DNA from: an uncultured Chthoniobacterales bacterium
Lineage (GTDB): Bacteria > Verrucomicrobiota > Verrucomicrobiia > Chthoniobacterales > UBA10450
NCBI GenBank assembly: GCA_902805675.1
Contig: CADCTA010000068.1
Location: 1 to 64,000, forward strand
DNA length: 64,000 nt
Direction: 5' to 3'
Shown: positions 54,862 through 63,897 of the stretch, in pieces
How the letters are laid out: every line of letters begins with the position of its first letter
How positions within the stretch are numbered: the first letter of the stretch is position 1
Notes under the pieces: model-generated
Database searches by the model: none
Seen by the model: the letters and a program-made list of their open reading frames with translations, nothing else
Told to the model about the DNA's origin: nothing
Made by a program: the position numbers and the translations under genes

Positions 54862-55620
54862 ATGGCACGTCGACCAAATCTCGGGCCGATCCAGAGCCTC
54901 CGCGCGTTCGTGAGAGTTGCGCTCCCGGTGATCTTCGCGCTCGCCCTCTTTGCGCCGGCGGACGCGGACGCGAAGAGCCGCCGCCGCAAAGACAAGCGAT
55001 CGTACTTCGTGCGCACGATCCTGAAATCGGCAGCGGTCGCGCCGTTCTCCACCGTCATCATCGATCCCGGCCCTGGTGGGGTGGATCCGGGCGGGATTCG
55101 GCAGAACTTCATCCCCGAGAAGGGGGTGGCACTGGATGTAGCGAAGCGTCTGCAGAAGAGCCTGAAACGATCCGGGCTCAACACTTCGATGACTCGCTCC
55201 GATGACCGGTTCATCCCGCTCGATGCGCGCGTAGCCTTCGCGAACTCATACCGCGACGCGATCTTCCTCAGCATCCACTTCAATTCGGCCCCGCGCCGGG
55301 CAGTCCGAGGCGTCGAGACCTACTACGCGGCGCCGACCGAAGCGGTGCTGGCGGCGCGCATTCAGCGGAACATCGCGGCGACGACCACGGGCGGGAATCG
55401 CGGCGTGAAACGCGCGGGGTTTCGTGTCCTGCGCAACACGAAGATGCGAGCCGTTCTCGCCGAGTGCGGCTTTCTCACCAATCCGCAGGATGTCGCCCTG
55501 GCGGTGAACCCGCGCTATCGCCAGATGCTCGCGGACCAGATCGCGCGAGCCGTCGTGGAAGAGCGCAATGCGGTTCGTGCGGTAACGCAGGCGAGCGCAC
55601 CACGTGTGACGCGGTTCTAG
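54862..55620 (+). CDS. N-acetylmuramoyl-L-alanine amidase-like protein, first zinc ligand missing
   Basis: This 252-residue protein has an N-terminal signal peptide or anchor (about 18-37), a basic linker and an Amidase_3 domain: VIIDPGPGGVDPGG, PEKGVALDVAKRL with the Glu ligand, IFLSIHFNSA with the His ligand and AVLAECGFLTNPQD with the catalytic Glu. In active amidases the first motif is DPGHGG and its His binds zinc; here Pro replaces it (GGCCCTGGT at about 55072). The other three residues are kept. Either the protein binds peptidoglycan without cleaving it, or one base is wrong (CAT to CCT). Location periplasmic. Confidence 0.82.
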   Translation: MARRPNLGPIQSLRAFVRVALPVIFALALFAPADADAKSRRRKDKRSYFVRTILKSAAVAPFSTVIIDPGPGGVDPGGIRQNFIPEKGVALDVAKRLQKSLKRSGLNTSMTRSDDRFIPLDARVAFANSYRDAIFLSIHFNSAPRRAVRGVETYYAAPTEAVLAARIQRNIAATTTGGNRGVKRAGFRVLRNTKMRAVLAECGFLTNPQDVALAVNPRYRQMLADQIARAVVEERNAVRAVTQASAPRVTRF

Positions 55621-55669
55621 AGTCGAAATCCTACGGCGTGGCTGCCCGTCGCGCGCGATTCGGAGGTGA

Positions 55670-56632
55670 ATGCAACGACGTGACATTGCGGTGGTGGGCG
55701 CTTCGACCGGGGGAGTGGAGGCGCTGCGTATTTTCGTCGAAAATCTGCCCGCAGATTATCCCGGGACAATCTTCGTGACCATGCACGTGGGGCAGGTCAG
55801 CCTCCTGCCGGAGATCCTCGCGCGCTCTGGGAAGGTGCCGACGAGCGCCGCCGAAGACGGGGTGCGCTACGAGCCGAATCACATCTACGTCGCGCCGCCA
55901 AATCGCCACCTCGTGATCAACGATGGCCACATGAAACTCTCCGCCGGGGCGAAGGAGAACGGCCACCGGCCGGCAGTCGACGCGCTTTTCCGCAGCGCAG
56001 CGCGTGAGCTGCGCTCGCGAGTGGCCGGCGTGGTCCTGAGCGGAGCGCTGGACGACGGGGCGGCAGGGTTGTTCGCAGTGAAGTCGCGCAACGGCGTTGC
56101 GATCGTCCAGGACCCGAAGGAAGCCGCCGCACCCGACATGCCGCTGAATGCGATGAAGAATGTGACGGTTGATTATATTCTGCCGGTCGCGCAGATCCCA
56201 AGCTTGCTGGCGGAACTCGCCCACGCCGAAGCAGGCGAGACGGAGGGGGGCATCGAGGCCGGCGAGATGAAACTGGAAAAGGAGGAGCTCGTCTCCGATC
56301 CGCCGTCGTCCCTTAAGCAGATTTCGATGGCCTGTCCGGAATGCGACGGTCCGCTCTACGAAACCGCGGAGGGACAACTGGCGCATTTCCAATGCAATGT
56401 CGGGCACGCGTTCTCGCCCGTCAGCCTGAGTGCCGCGCATGGCGAAGCGCTCGAGCGTGCGCTCTGGGTGGCAGTTCGCACGCTCAACGAGCGGATCACA
56501 CTGCACCGCGAGATGCTGAGGAAAAATGATCGGAACGCCGGGCAGGAGGCGCTGTTCCGCCGGCTGGAAGAGTCGGTCAAGATCGCGGAGCAAGACGTCC
56601 AGCTCCTACGGCAGATCATCGAGCGGATTTAG
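55670..56632 (+). CDS. Stand-alone CheB-type methylesterase with zinc-ribbon tail
   Basis: This 320-residue protein has a CheB catalytic domain at the very N-terminus (Ser in VVGASTGGVEAL, His in VTMHVGQ, Asp in LSGALDDGAAG) and no receiver domain. The C-terminal part has CPECDGPL and, after 12 residues, FQCNVGHAFSP, a zinc-ribbon module known from such receiver-less CheB proteins, then a helical tail. It might demethylate or deamidate chemoreceptor-like targets, or serve in signalling with the kinase at 46116. A strong Shine-Dalgarno GGAGGTGA precedes the ATG. No chemotaxis genes are nearby. Confidence 0.9.
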   Translation: MQRRDIAVVGASTGGVEALRIFVENLPADYPGTIFVTMHVGQVSLLPEILARSGKVPTSAAEDGVRYEPNHIYVAPPNRHLVINDGHMKLSAGAKENGHRPAVDALFRSAARELRSRVAGVVLSGALDDGAAGLFAVKSRNGVAIVQDPKEAAAPDMPLNAMKNVTVDYILPVAQIPSLLAELAHAEAGETEGGIEAGEMKLEKEELVSDPPSSLKQISMACPECDGPLYETAEGQLAHFQCNVGHAFSPVSLSAAHGEALERALWVAVRTLNERITLHREMLRKNDRNAGQEALFRRLEESVKIAEQDVQLLRQIIERI

Positions 56633-56728
56633 CGCAAGCGGACGAGTGTCTCGTGCCCGCGACGCGGCAGCTGATTTTAGACGACTAGGATCCCGGCGGA
56701 TTGCGTTCCCTCAAACGGGGGAACAAGC

Positions 56729-57584
56729 ATGGGTTCAGGGAACGGGAAGCACACGAAAGCGCGCGGGCGGCCATCGCGAAACGGGACGCCTGGGCTGATG
56801 ATGATCGGCGGCCGCGAAGATCGGACGGCGAGAAAGCGATCCTGCAGGAAGTGGCGCGGCGCGTCGGGCAGGGGAAGCTGGTGGTCAGCACCGTCGCGTC
56901 GAGCGAGCGGGACGGGCTCGTCGAGGTTTACGAGAGAGCCTTCACTGATCTCGGGGTGAAGCGGATTCACAATCTCGAGATCGCCACGCGCGAGGAAGCG
57001 ACGCAGGCGGACAAGATCAAAGAGGTGGAAGGCGCGCAGGGTTTCTTCTTCACCGGCGGCGACCAGCTCAAGATCACGAGCCAGATCGGCGACACGCCGA
57101 TTCACGAGGAGTTGAGCAGCATCATCGCGCGCGGCGGCATTGTCGCCGGGACATCAGCGGGAGCGTCTGCCATGTGCGAGACGATGCTGGTGAGCGTGTC
57201 GGGCGCGAGTCGCATCGGGTCGATGATTCGCTCCGTATGTCGCCGGGTCTGGCGATGATTCCGGACGTGATCGTCGATCAGCATTTCGCGGAGCGCGGGC
57301 GGCTGGGCCGGCTACTCGGGGCTGTGGCGCACAATCCGAAAAGCCTCGGCATCGGGATCGACGAAGACACTGCGGTCCTAGTCGAGCCCAACCGGCAGCT
57401 GGAGGTCTTCGGCTCCGGAGCTGTCTACATCATCGATGGGCGCGAGGTCACAGCGTCGAACATCACCGACGCGAGGCCGGATCAGACGTTGTCGATGTTC
57501 GGAGTGACGCTGCACGTGCTCAGCGCCGGCGATCGCTTCGATCTCGGAACGCACACGCCGATGCGCGGCGGTATTCGGACCTAA
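56729..57584 (+). pseudogene. cphB: Cyanophycinase disrupted by two single-base deletions
   Basis: Three frames together give one full cyanophycinase of about 285 residues: GLMMIGGREDR (frame 1, to about 56825), then EKAILQEVARR, GFFFTGGDQLK and GIVAGTSAGASAMCETML with the serine nucleophile (frame 2, to about 57215), then SLRMSPGLAMIPDVIVDQHFAERGR, LGIGIDEDTA and the C-terminal end (frame 3, stop 57584). Each junction needs one added base. Cyanophycinases hydrolyse cyanophycin to Asp-Arg dipeptides. No cyanophycin synthetase is in the window. Preserved motifs in all frames argue for recent damage or sequencing error. Confidence 0.82.
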
Positions 57585-57760
57585 CGATCCGCGCGTGGCC
57601 GTGGCGCGCCTTGCGCTGGGACAGCGGACGCTGGCAGCGTCACGCGAGCGTTTGCCGCGACTGTGGCGGCCGGCCGCCATGTTGCAGCGGTGCGTCGCTT
57701 ACAAGTGGCCGGCGTTGCAGCCGGAGTGAGGCGGCGCACCTCCCGCCATCACCTGCGTTG

Positions 57761-59191
57761 TTAAGCGGGAGTGAGCTCGAGCGCGCCGAGCGGGTCGAAA
57801 GCCTCCGCCTCGGCTTCAGGTACGCGGTCGGCTTCGGGCGGCTGCTGCCATTCCCAATCACTCATCTGCGGCATCCATCCGCGAATCCAGTGCGCCGTCG
57901 GTTGTTGAAACTCGTAGGCCGGGAGCTCGCTCGCGCGACATCCACCGGCTGCGAGTGCAAAGCTTGTGGAGATCGCGGACGGCTGCCGATCCAGCTGTGC
58001 GTCTAACGAGTAAATGCCGACGGGATCGACGTGGCCTTCGCAGCGCCGCAGGAGCGAATCCCAGTCGCAGGAATCGACGAACGGATACCAGCAATGCCCG
58101 TCCATGGCCACGCCGGCATCCGCCGCGATCTCGCATTGCTCAAGGGTGTACTTGAACCACGTCGCGCGGTCGGACGCGGTGCCGCGGATGTTCGTTTCGC
58201 CGAGCAGGCAGGGACGCTGATAGCGCGTCCAATATTCCACGATCAGCTCGGAGAGGGCGCACGGACGGTTGGTCGGCGCGAAGTCGACATCCAGCTTCGG
58301 GTGCGACCACTGATTGTGCGCGTAGTAATCGAGCCCGACGACATCCACGTGCCCGGGCTCCATGTTCAACAAGTCCGCGCCTCCTGCTGCGATCATCTCG
58401 CGGAAGAACGGCCGGTCCGGGTCAAGGTCGATGCCGAGGAGAAGATCGAGGACCGCGAAGCGGCGATCGTTCAGGAGCGCCGCCGCTTCGGTGTTGCCGT
58501 CATGCCGCTCGCAGGTGTCGGTGTGAAAGTGGCGCGCGTTCGGCAGCAGTTCGCGGCAGATGCGGCTCGCCTCGCTCCAGGCGGGAAGCACGTTGTTCCA
58601 CAGCTGGATCATTCCCGGCAGGTCGTCGTAATAGGGCGGCCACGCGCCGACCTGGCCGGAAAGCAAGAGCGTGGAGAAGGGCTCGTTGAATAACGTGTAG
58701 CTCTCGATCCATGGATAACGGCGCGCGAACGCCTCCACATAACGGAGGTAGGCGCCGCTGAAACGCGGATCGGCAAAGTCGAGCCAACCCGGATGGCTGG
58801 TGTGGTGAAGCAAGTCTGCGATCGGCTCCAGGCCGCGCTCCAGGAGGCACTCCATCGCTTCGTCTGTCTCACGCCAGTCGAGCTTGCCTTCAGTTTCTTC
58901 TACACGGTGCCACCGCACCGGGTAGCGCACGCGCCGCACGCCTGTCCCGGCCAGGAGGTCTAGATCGGCGCAACGCCGGTCGACGTGGCCGTTGGTTTCG
59001 CACACATCACGGTCGTGCAGCGGCGCGTAGGTCGACTCGAAGCCGGTGAGAATTTCAATCGGTGCGATGCGTCGTGCGGTTTGGTGCCGGCCTGTGACTG
59101 CCGGCGGAACGAGGACGCGCGGCCAGCCTGGCCGGGAAAGCGCTGCGGAGCAGGTGAACGAGTGGGGGAGGCTGTTCGGTTTGATCGACAT
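57761..59191 (-). CDS. GH1-like glycoside hydrolase
   Basis: This 476-residue protein has FESTYAPLHDRDVCETNGH, RYPVRWHRVEETEGKLDW, the acid/base Glu in YTLFNEPFS, VVGLDYYAHNQW and the nucleophile Glu in CLLGETNIRG. These match the (beta/alpha)8 GH1-type domain also found alone or fused to RmlD-like reductases in bacteria. There is no signal peptide; the first 40 residues are unusual and the start (ATG 59191) is uncertain. Substrate unknown; an intracellular oligosaccharide is plausible. It is a lone minus-strand gene. Confidence 0.75.
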   Translation of the reverse strand: MSIKPNSLPHSFTCSAALSRPGWPRVLVPPAVTGRHQTARRIAPIEILTGFESTYAPLHDRDVCETNGHVDRRCADLDLLAGTGVRRVRYPVRWHRVEETEGKLDWRETDEAMECLLERGLEPIADLLHHTSHPGWLDFADPRFSGAYLRYVEAFARRYPWIESYTLFNEPFSTLLLSGQVGAWPPYYDDLPGMIQLWNNVLPAWSEASRICRELLPNARHFHTDTCERHDGNTEAAALLNDRRFAVLDLLLGIDLDPDRPFFREMIAAGGADLLNMEPGHVDVVGLDYYAHNQWSHPKLDVDFAPTNRPCALSELIVEYWTRYQRPCLLGETNIRGTASDRATWFKYTLEQCEIAADAGVAMDGHCWYPFVDSCDWDSLLRRCEGHVDPVGIYSLDAQLDRQPSAISTSFALAAGGCRASELPAYEFQQPTAHWIRGWMPQMSDWEWQQPPEADRVPEAEAEAFDPLGALELTPA

Positions 59192-59439
59192 AAGGCTGGG
59201 AGTTGTGCCACAGAGCCTCGACGCCGCGTTATTGGGTGGCTATTGGGTGACCGGCTTGATGTCATATCAGGGTTTTGCCTAACGACTCGTCGAACTCCTC
59301 CCTAGCGTGTGCCCGGCAGCGGGCCCGTTTGGCACATGGCTCGCCACTCGTCGGGATCCGAAAACCGCAGACCGCGCGCGCGTCGCGCGGCGTTTGCGTC
59401 ATTGCCGCACCACGAGCGTGCAGCGACAAAAGAATTGCT

Positions 59440-59635
59440 ATGAGCAACCAACCTAAAGACGAGCAGCAGCCGCTAGCGATCGAGAAGTCGAGCGCCGGGC
59501 AGGCCAACGCCGACCTCGCCTCTGATTCCGTGCCGGGTGATCGCAAGGCCAGCGGAGACGGAGCAGCTCCTCGAAGAGACGGTGGAAGAAAGCTTCCCAA
59601 CCAGCGATCCAGTGTCGCCGAAGCAGATCACCTGA
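59440..59635 (+). pseudogene. Small acidic protein with ETFPASDPVS-type end, broken by one base
   Basis: An ATG frame begins MSNQPKDEQQPLAIEKSSAG and continues to VPGDRKAS; the next frame gives LLEETVEESFPTSDPVSPKQIT and a stop at 59635. I recall a family of small bacterial proteins that end with a (L)xEE(T)xExxFPxSDPxS motif, so both halves fit one 64-residue protein if one G near 59555 is removed. The ends agree in size with that family. Function of the family is unknown to me. Confidence 0.5.
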
Positions 59636-59718
59636 CGCGGCAATCGTGCTATCGCGCTCCCATTCCCGACGCTCTACCCGTCGCCTTTGCTGCGACGCCC
59701 CACGGCAGCTCGCGAGAG

Positions 59719-60066
59719 CTACGCCGCCGCGAGGACGGAGCGGAGCCGGCGAAAGTCGAGGGGCTTCGTCAGGTAATCGTCGAATCCGGCCTGCATCCCG
59801 CGTTCGCGGTCTTCGTCCGTAGCCAGCGCGGTGAGTGCGACTGCCCTCTTCAAGGGCTGGCGCTTTCGAGCCTCGCAGACCAGCTCCAGCCCATCGCCAT
59901 CGGGCAGGCCGATGTCGCTGAGCAGCACGTCGAAGCGCAGGTTTCCGAGCAAGATCAAAGCATCTCCTACGGTGCCAGCGGCCGAGACGTCGTGTCCGCA
60001 ATGGTTCAGCAAACGCGAAAGCACCACCCGGGTATCGGTGTGATCTTCCACGAGCAGAATGTGCAC
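59719..60066 (-). CDS. CheY-like single-domain response regulator
   Basis: This 115-residue protein is a bare receiver: HILLVEDHTDTR (acidic pair), the phospho-Asp in FDVLLSDIGLPDGDG, LTALATDED (conserved Thr) and LTKPLDFRRL with the Lys. The start is GTG at 60066. It is similar to the receiver at 43864 (both have LLSDIGLPDG). No kinase is adjacent. The upstream 600 bases hold no recognisable gene. Confidence 0.87.
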   Translation of the reverse strand: MHILLVEDHTDTRVVLSRLLNHCGHDVSAAGTVGDALILLGNLRFDVLLSDIGLPDGDGLELVCEARKRQPLKRAVALTALATDEDRERGMQAGFDDYLTKPLDFRRLRSVLAAA

Positions 60067-60664
60067 ACCGCTATATTCGGATAAAACGCGCGGCTGCGTG
60101 CCTCGGGCGGTAGGGTGGGGCTGATTTTTCGCTCCAGCTCGCGCAGCGAGTCCTGACGCACTTCACCGCTCCGAACCTCTATCGCATTCCTCGAGACGCC
60201 ACACCACGTCACGTACGGAGCAGCACTAGCCGGTCGGCAATCCACGCAATGGCAGTCACTGCCACGCTACGGCGTAGCGTGCAGACGATAGCGGACGCCT
60301 CCGCACAGACAGCCGCCTTCGATGGCGCTCGCCATACACTCAAGGCGTTTCCGGTTGCATGAGGCTGCGGAAAAAGGCGGCAGGTTGCGGCCGATCGTCC
60401 GGGCCGGTCAGGCCGGTGCAACGCTCGCGTGTGTTCACGCCTTCAGTTCTACTGATTGCCACGCGAACGCCAAGAGGCGACCCGCGCGTCAGCGTCAGCG
60501 TCGGCGTCCCACGAGCAGAGGCGTTTTGTTAAGCAACACAGACGCTCCAGGCGCGCAGAACTGCGGGCGCGCGATAGCCGAGGGAGCTGCTGGCGTGCGC
60601 TTTGAGCCGGCGCGCGCTCATTCTGGCGCGTCCGTGGTGGAGTCGCAGCGCGTTTCCGTCGTGA
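60067..60664. other. Intergenic region without recognisable gene
   Basis: Between the receiver gene and the small-protein gene at 60665 I find no supported coding frame on either strand. One short hairpin is visible at 60263-60281 (8-bp arms CACGCTAC and GTAGCGTG, loop GGC); the rest has no repeat of the REP type. Confidence 0.5.
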
Positions 60665-60904
60665 ATGGGAACGAGCCCGATCGAGTTCGGCAATGAACGC
60701 CTGCGGCTGACCATCTCGCTGAGCGACGCCGTGTCGTTCGCGATGGGGTGGTCGAACCTCGAGTACCGCGACCCGGCAGACCACCTCCGCCATGTGGTCG
60801 GCGTGCTGGCGATCGACGAATTGCAGCGGAGCGAGCAATGGCGGCTGGCGTCCATGTTACAAGCCTGCCTGGCGCACCGCTGGCCCGCCTACCAGGCGGA
60901 TTAG
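60665..60904 (+). CDS. Small protein, unrecognised family (copy B)
   Basis: This 79-residue protein has ERLRLTISLSDAVSFAMGWSNL, then PADHLRHVVGVLAIDELQ, RSEQWRLASML and a final HRWPAY. The pattern matches the proteins at 54593-54829 and 60998-61222. It is predicted mostly helical and soluble. It is convergent with copy C, the two stops being 94 bases apart. No family known to me. An identical start context is not seen, so no regulation is inferred. Confidence 0.7.
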   Translation: MGTSPIEFGNERLRLTISLSDAVSFAMGWSNLEYRDPADHLRHVVGVLAIDELQRSEQWRLASMLQACLAHRWPAYQAD

Positions 60905-60997
60905 CGTCTCCGATCGCACCGGCTGAGAGCGGCGGGCGCTCCACCGCCGGCTACGGTGCTATGACGGAGCCGCGACACCAGTCTGTGCGGTACAAAC

Positions 60998-61222
60998 CTA
61001 CCGGAGAAGATCCGGCCACTTCTCCTGGAGAAAGCTCCGGAGCAGTGCTGCCGCGCGCCATTCCTCCGAATACTCCAGGGTGTCGATGACAAGCAGCCCG
61101 ACCAGCTGCCGCAATTCATCCGTGGGATGGATGTAATCCAGATCCGACTCGCCCATGACGAAAGGAATGGCGTCGCTGAGCGGAATGGTGAGTCGGTAGC
61201 GTTCTTCGTTCGCTTCGATCAT
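60998..61222 (-). CDS. Small protein, unrecognised family (copy C), next to STAS gene
   Basis: This 74-residue protein has ERYRLTIPLSDAIPFVMGESDL, then PTDELRQLVGLLVIDTLE, YSEEWRAAALL and a final KWPDLL, the third copy of the family at 54593 and 60665. It follows the STAS-domain gene by 22 bases on the same strand and is probably co-transcribed with it, the only context clue to its job: possibly regulation through a partner-switch (inference). The ATG at 61222 aligns with the other copies; the frame extends to 61318. Confidence 0.72.
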   Translation of the reverse strand: MIEANEERYRLTIPLSDAIPFVMGESDLDYIHPTDELRQLVGLLVIDTLEYSEEWRAAALLRSFLQEKWPDLLR

Positions 61223-61244
61223 GCGGGGTGTCTCCTGGCCGCGG

Positions 61245-61652
61245 CTATGCTGCGACTTGCGAACTGCCTCCGACCACGGACCCGAACAGCGGCTCGGCAG
61301 GCGGTGGCATGCAGCCACTGCGCAGCCGGGCTATCGCTTCGTCGAGGCTGCTGAAAATGGGCACCGCTTTCTCGAGTTGCACGATCTCGAACACGTAGCG
61401 GACCGGTTGCGTAGGACCTGCAATGCAGAACTGGGCGCCAGACTCGGCGGTGGCGCGCAGGTACTCGATCAGGACGGCAATGCCAGTGGAATCAATGAAG
61501 TCGACGCCGCTGAGATCGGCGACCAGAGCAGGGCAGCGCGCCTTTGCTTTCGCCCCAAAGATCGACCGTAGAGCGGGCGCATAGTGGAGGTCGATCTCGC
61601 CTTCCAAATGGAAGACGTCGATCTGATCGTGGCGTGATTCGCGGAGTTTCAT
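61245..61652 (-). CDS. STAS-domain anti-anti-sigma-type protein
   Basis: This 135-residue protein has VFHLEGEIDLHYAPALRSIF, LVADLSGVDFIDSTGIAVLIEYL with the conserved phosphorylatable Ser in DSTG, and a helical end. It belongs to the SpoIIAA/RsbV family, which controls anti-sigma kinases. A Cys in the segment FCIAGPTQPVRYVFEI is as in relatives. About 25 C-terminal residues are extra. No RsbW-type kinase is adjacent; copy C of the small family lies 22 bases downstream. Confidence 0.88.
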   Translation of the reverse strand: MKLRESRHDQIDVFHLEGEIDLHYAPALRSIFGAKAKARCPALVADLSGVDFIDSTGIAVLIEYLRATAESGAQFCIAGPTQPVRYVFEIVQLEKAVPIFSSLDEAIARLRSGCMPPPAEPLFGSVVGGSSQVAA

Positions 61653-61877
61653 CAGCTAGGGCGGGGAGAAGGCTATGGCCGGCGCGGACAGAACCCCTCA
61701 GGCCGCTCAGCTGAGCCGTGCGTCCTGCCCCTTGTCTGCCCGCGCCGGCAAGTGACGAGTAATTACCGTCTGCGCGGCAGCGGGACAATCGGGCCGCCGC
61801 CGAAGCCCGGAATGGGTGAAAACCCTACCCAGCGAGCGGATGCGCTTATGCCCTCGGGCCTTCGCGCCGCGTTCAGC

Positions 61878-63356
61878 TCAGGTGCCGCAGAAGGTCTGCA
61901 GGACACGTTCGTGTTGCTGCGGCGGTTCGGCGTAGTGCGAGAAGTTGCGTTGGTCGTCGAACGGGTTCGCGAGCACGGCCAGCAGTTCCTCGAACGGGCC
62001 GAAATCATCGCGATCCACGGCGGCTCTGATCATTGCTTCTACGCGATGGTTGCGCGGGATGTAGGCGGGGTTCACAGCTCGCATCGCCGCACCGCGTGCT
62101 GCGGAGTCGGATGGCTCCTGCGCAAGGCGCTCGCGCCACCGCGCCGCCCAGCTGTCGTATGCGGTCGCGTCGGCGAAGAGAACGCGCACAGCGGAATCGG
62201 CTTCGGGATCGGAAGCTGCATCAGACAAGCGGCGGAAGGTGAGTGTGAAGTCGGCGCGGTTCGCTGCCATCGCATCGAGGAGATCGCGGCCGAGCGCGAG
62301 GTCACCTTCCTGTTCTGTCACGAGGCCGAGTTTCCGTCGCAGGCCCGCCTGGTAGGCCTTCTCAAACGCGGGCGGGTATGCGCCCAGCGCTTCCTCGGCG
62401 TCCGCCACCGCGGCGTCGTCATCATCCGAAAGGAGCGGCAGCAGACACTCCGCCAGACGCGTCAGGTTCCACTGGCCGATCGTCGGCTGATTCGCGTAGG
62501 CGTAGCGGCCCGCGCGGTCGATCGCGCTGTAGACGGTTTCCGGATCGTAATGATCCATGAACGCGCACGGGCCGTAATCGATCGTTTCGCCGGCGATCGA
62601 CATGTTGTCCGTGTTCATCACACCGTGGATGAACCCGACGAGCAGCCATTGCGCGATTAGCTCGGCCTGCGCTTTGACGACGCCATCGAGCAGCGCGCGG
62701 TAAGGTCGCTCCGCTGCAGCAGCATGCGGGTAGTGCCGCGCGATGACGTGATCGGCGAGCAGCCGCACACCTTCCATGTCGCCACGCGCCGCGAAGAATT
62801 GAAATGTCCCCACGCGAATGTGGCTGGAGGCGACACGCGTGAGCACGCCGCCCGGCAGGATCGTTTCGCGGAACACCTCTTCGCCCGTCGTCACCGCCGC
62901 CAGAGCGCGCGTCGTTGGAATTCCAAGCACCGCCATCGCCTCGCTCACGACGTACTCGCGCAGCACCGGACCGAGCGCTGCCCTGCCGTCGCCGCGCCGC
63001 GAGAAAGGTGTCGGCCCCGCGCCTTTGAGCTGGATGTCGCGCCGGACGCCGTCGCGATCGATGACCTCACCGAGCAGGATGGCGCGCCCGTCGCCGAGCT
63101 GCGGCACAAATCCGCCGAATTGATGGCCTGCATACGCAGTGGCGATGGCCTCCGCTGCGTCGGGCAGGCGATTGCCGGCGAGCATGGCGAGGCCGGGTTC
63201 ACTGGCTAGCCAATCAGGATCCAGGCCGAGATGGAGCGCGAGCGCGTGGTTCAGCCGGATCAATCGGGGCGCGCTCACCGGCGTGGGCGGAGTGCGCGTG
63301 AAGAAGCGCGCCGGCATGCGCGCGTAGGTGTTGTCGAAAGGCAGTGGAGCGATCAT
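61878..63356 (-). CDS. selO: Protein adenylyltransferase SelO
   Basis: This 492-residue protein has NTYARMPARFF, AYAGHQFGGFVPQLGDGRA, QLKGAGPTPFSRRGDGRA, SSHIRVGTFQFFAARGD, GFIHGVMNTDNMS and IDYGPCAFMD, all signatures of SelO/YdiU pseudokinases that transfer AMP to Ser/Thr/Tyr of other proteins. The usual C-terminal redox Cys is kept (QTFCGT). Length is normal. I start at the ATG at 63356, before the PLPFDNTY segment; the frame begins at 63401. A single gene. Confidence 0.95.
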   Translation of the reverse strand: MIAPLPFDNTYARMPARFFTRTPPTPVSAPRLIRLNHALALHLGLDPDWLASEPGLAMLAGNRLPDAAEAIATAYAGHQFGGFVPQLGDGRAILLGEVIDRDGVRRDIQLKGAGPTPFSRRGDGRAALGPVLREYVVSEAMAVLGIPTTRALAAVTTGEEVFRETILPGGVLTRVASSHIRVGTFQFFAARGDMEGVRLLADHVIARHYPHAAAAERPYRALLDGVVKAQAELIAQWLLVGFIHGVMNTDNMSIAGETIDYGPCAFMDHYDPETVYSAIDRAGRYAYANQPTIGQWNLTRLAECLLPLLSDDDDAAVADAEEALGAYPPAFEKAYQAGLRRKLGLVTEQEGDLALGRDLLDAMAANRADFTLTFRRLSDAASDPEADSAVRVLFADATAYDSWAARWRERLAQEPSDSAARGAAMRAVNPAYIPRNHRVEAMIRAAVDRDDFGPFEELLAVLANPFDDQRNFSHYAEPPQQHERVLQTFCGT

Positions 63357-63570
63357 GGATGCAAGCGGTGACGTGATGCGGCTGGCAGGAGGCCGCGTCA
63401 CATTCCCGTTTGTATTACGTCGCGGATGGGCGAGAGTGGCCGCGTTGGATTAGTGTTCTGTTTCGGTTCGTCGCTTGGTAGGTCGTCAGTTGAGTTCGTC
63501 TCTTTGGTGATTCTGAAACCCGGTTCTCGGGAACGGCTCGCAGCTCGCAGTATCGCTCCACATTATCACC

Positions 63571-63876
63571 ATGAAATTATACGTAGGGAATCTCTCCTTC
63601 GACACGACTGAAAACGATCTCCAGGATCTTTTCGAACAACACGGCCAGGTGCGCGAAGTCGCCCTGATCAACGATCGTGAAACCGGCCGCTCACGCGGAT
63701 TCGGCTTCGTCACGATGGCTGATGCCGCAGCGGGAACCGCCGCGATGAACGCCTTCAACGGCAAGGAAATTCAGGGTCGCACCCTGACCGTCAACGAAGC
63801 CCGCGCACGCGAAGAGCGTCCAGCAGGCGGCGGCGGCGGTGGTGGCCGCGGCGGCTACTCCGGCGGACGCCGGTAA
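63571..63876 (+). CDS. RRM-type RNA-binding protein with glycine-rich tail
   Basis: This 101-residue protein has RNP2 ([11 protein letters not shown]) and RNP1 ([10 protein letters not shown]) of a single RNA-recognition motif (about 1-77) and a short Gly/Arg tail ([14 protein letters not shown]). Such proteins in cyanobacteria and verrucomicrobia are often cold-induced and bind RNA. The leader from about 63400 is long, and a terminator-like hairpin follows at 63898. A single gene. Confidence 0.95.
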   Translation: MKLYVGNLSFDTTENDLQDLFEQHGQVREVALINDRETGRSRGFGFVTMADAAAGTAAMNAFNGKEIQGRTLTVNEARAREERPAGGGGGGGRGGYSGGRR

Positions 63877-63897
63877 TCTAGTCCGCTAGTTTTTCAG

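Noticed and set aside
60006..60245. 79-residue minus-strand frame upstream of the CheY-like gene
   Set aside because: No motif, overlaps the start of the receiver in another frame, composition as expected by chance.
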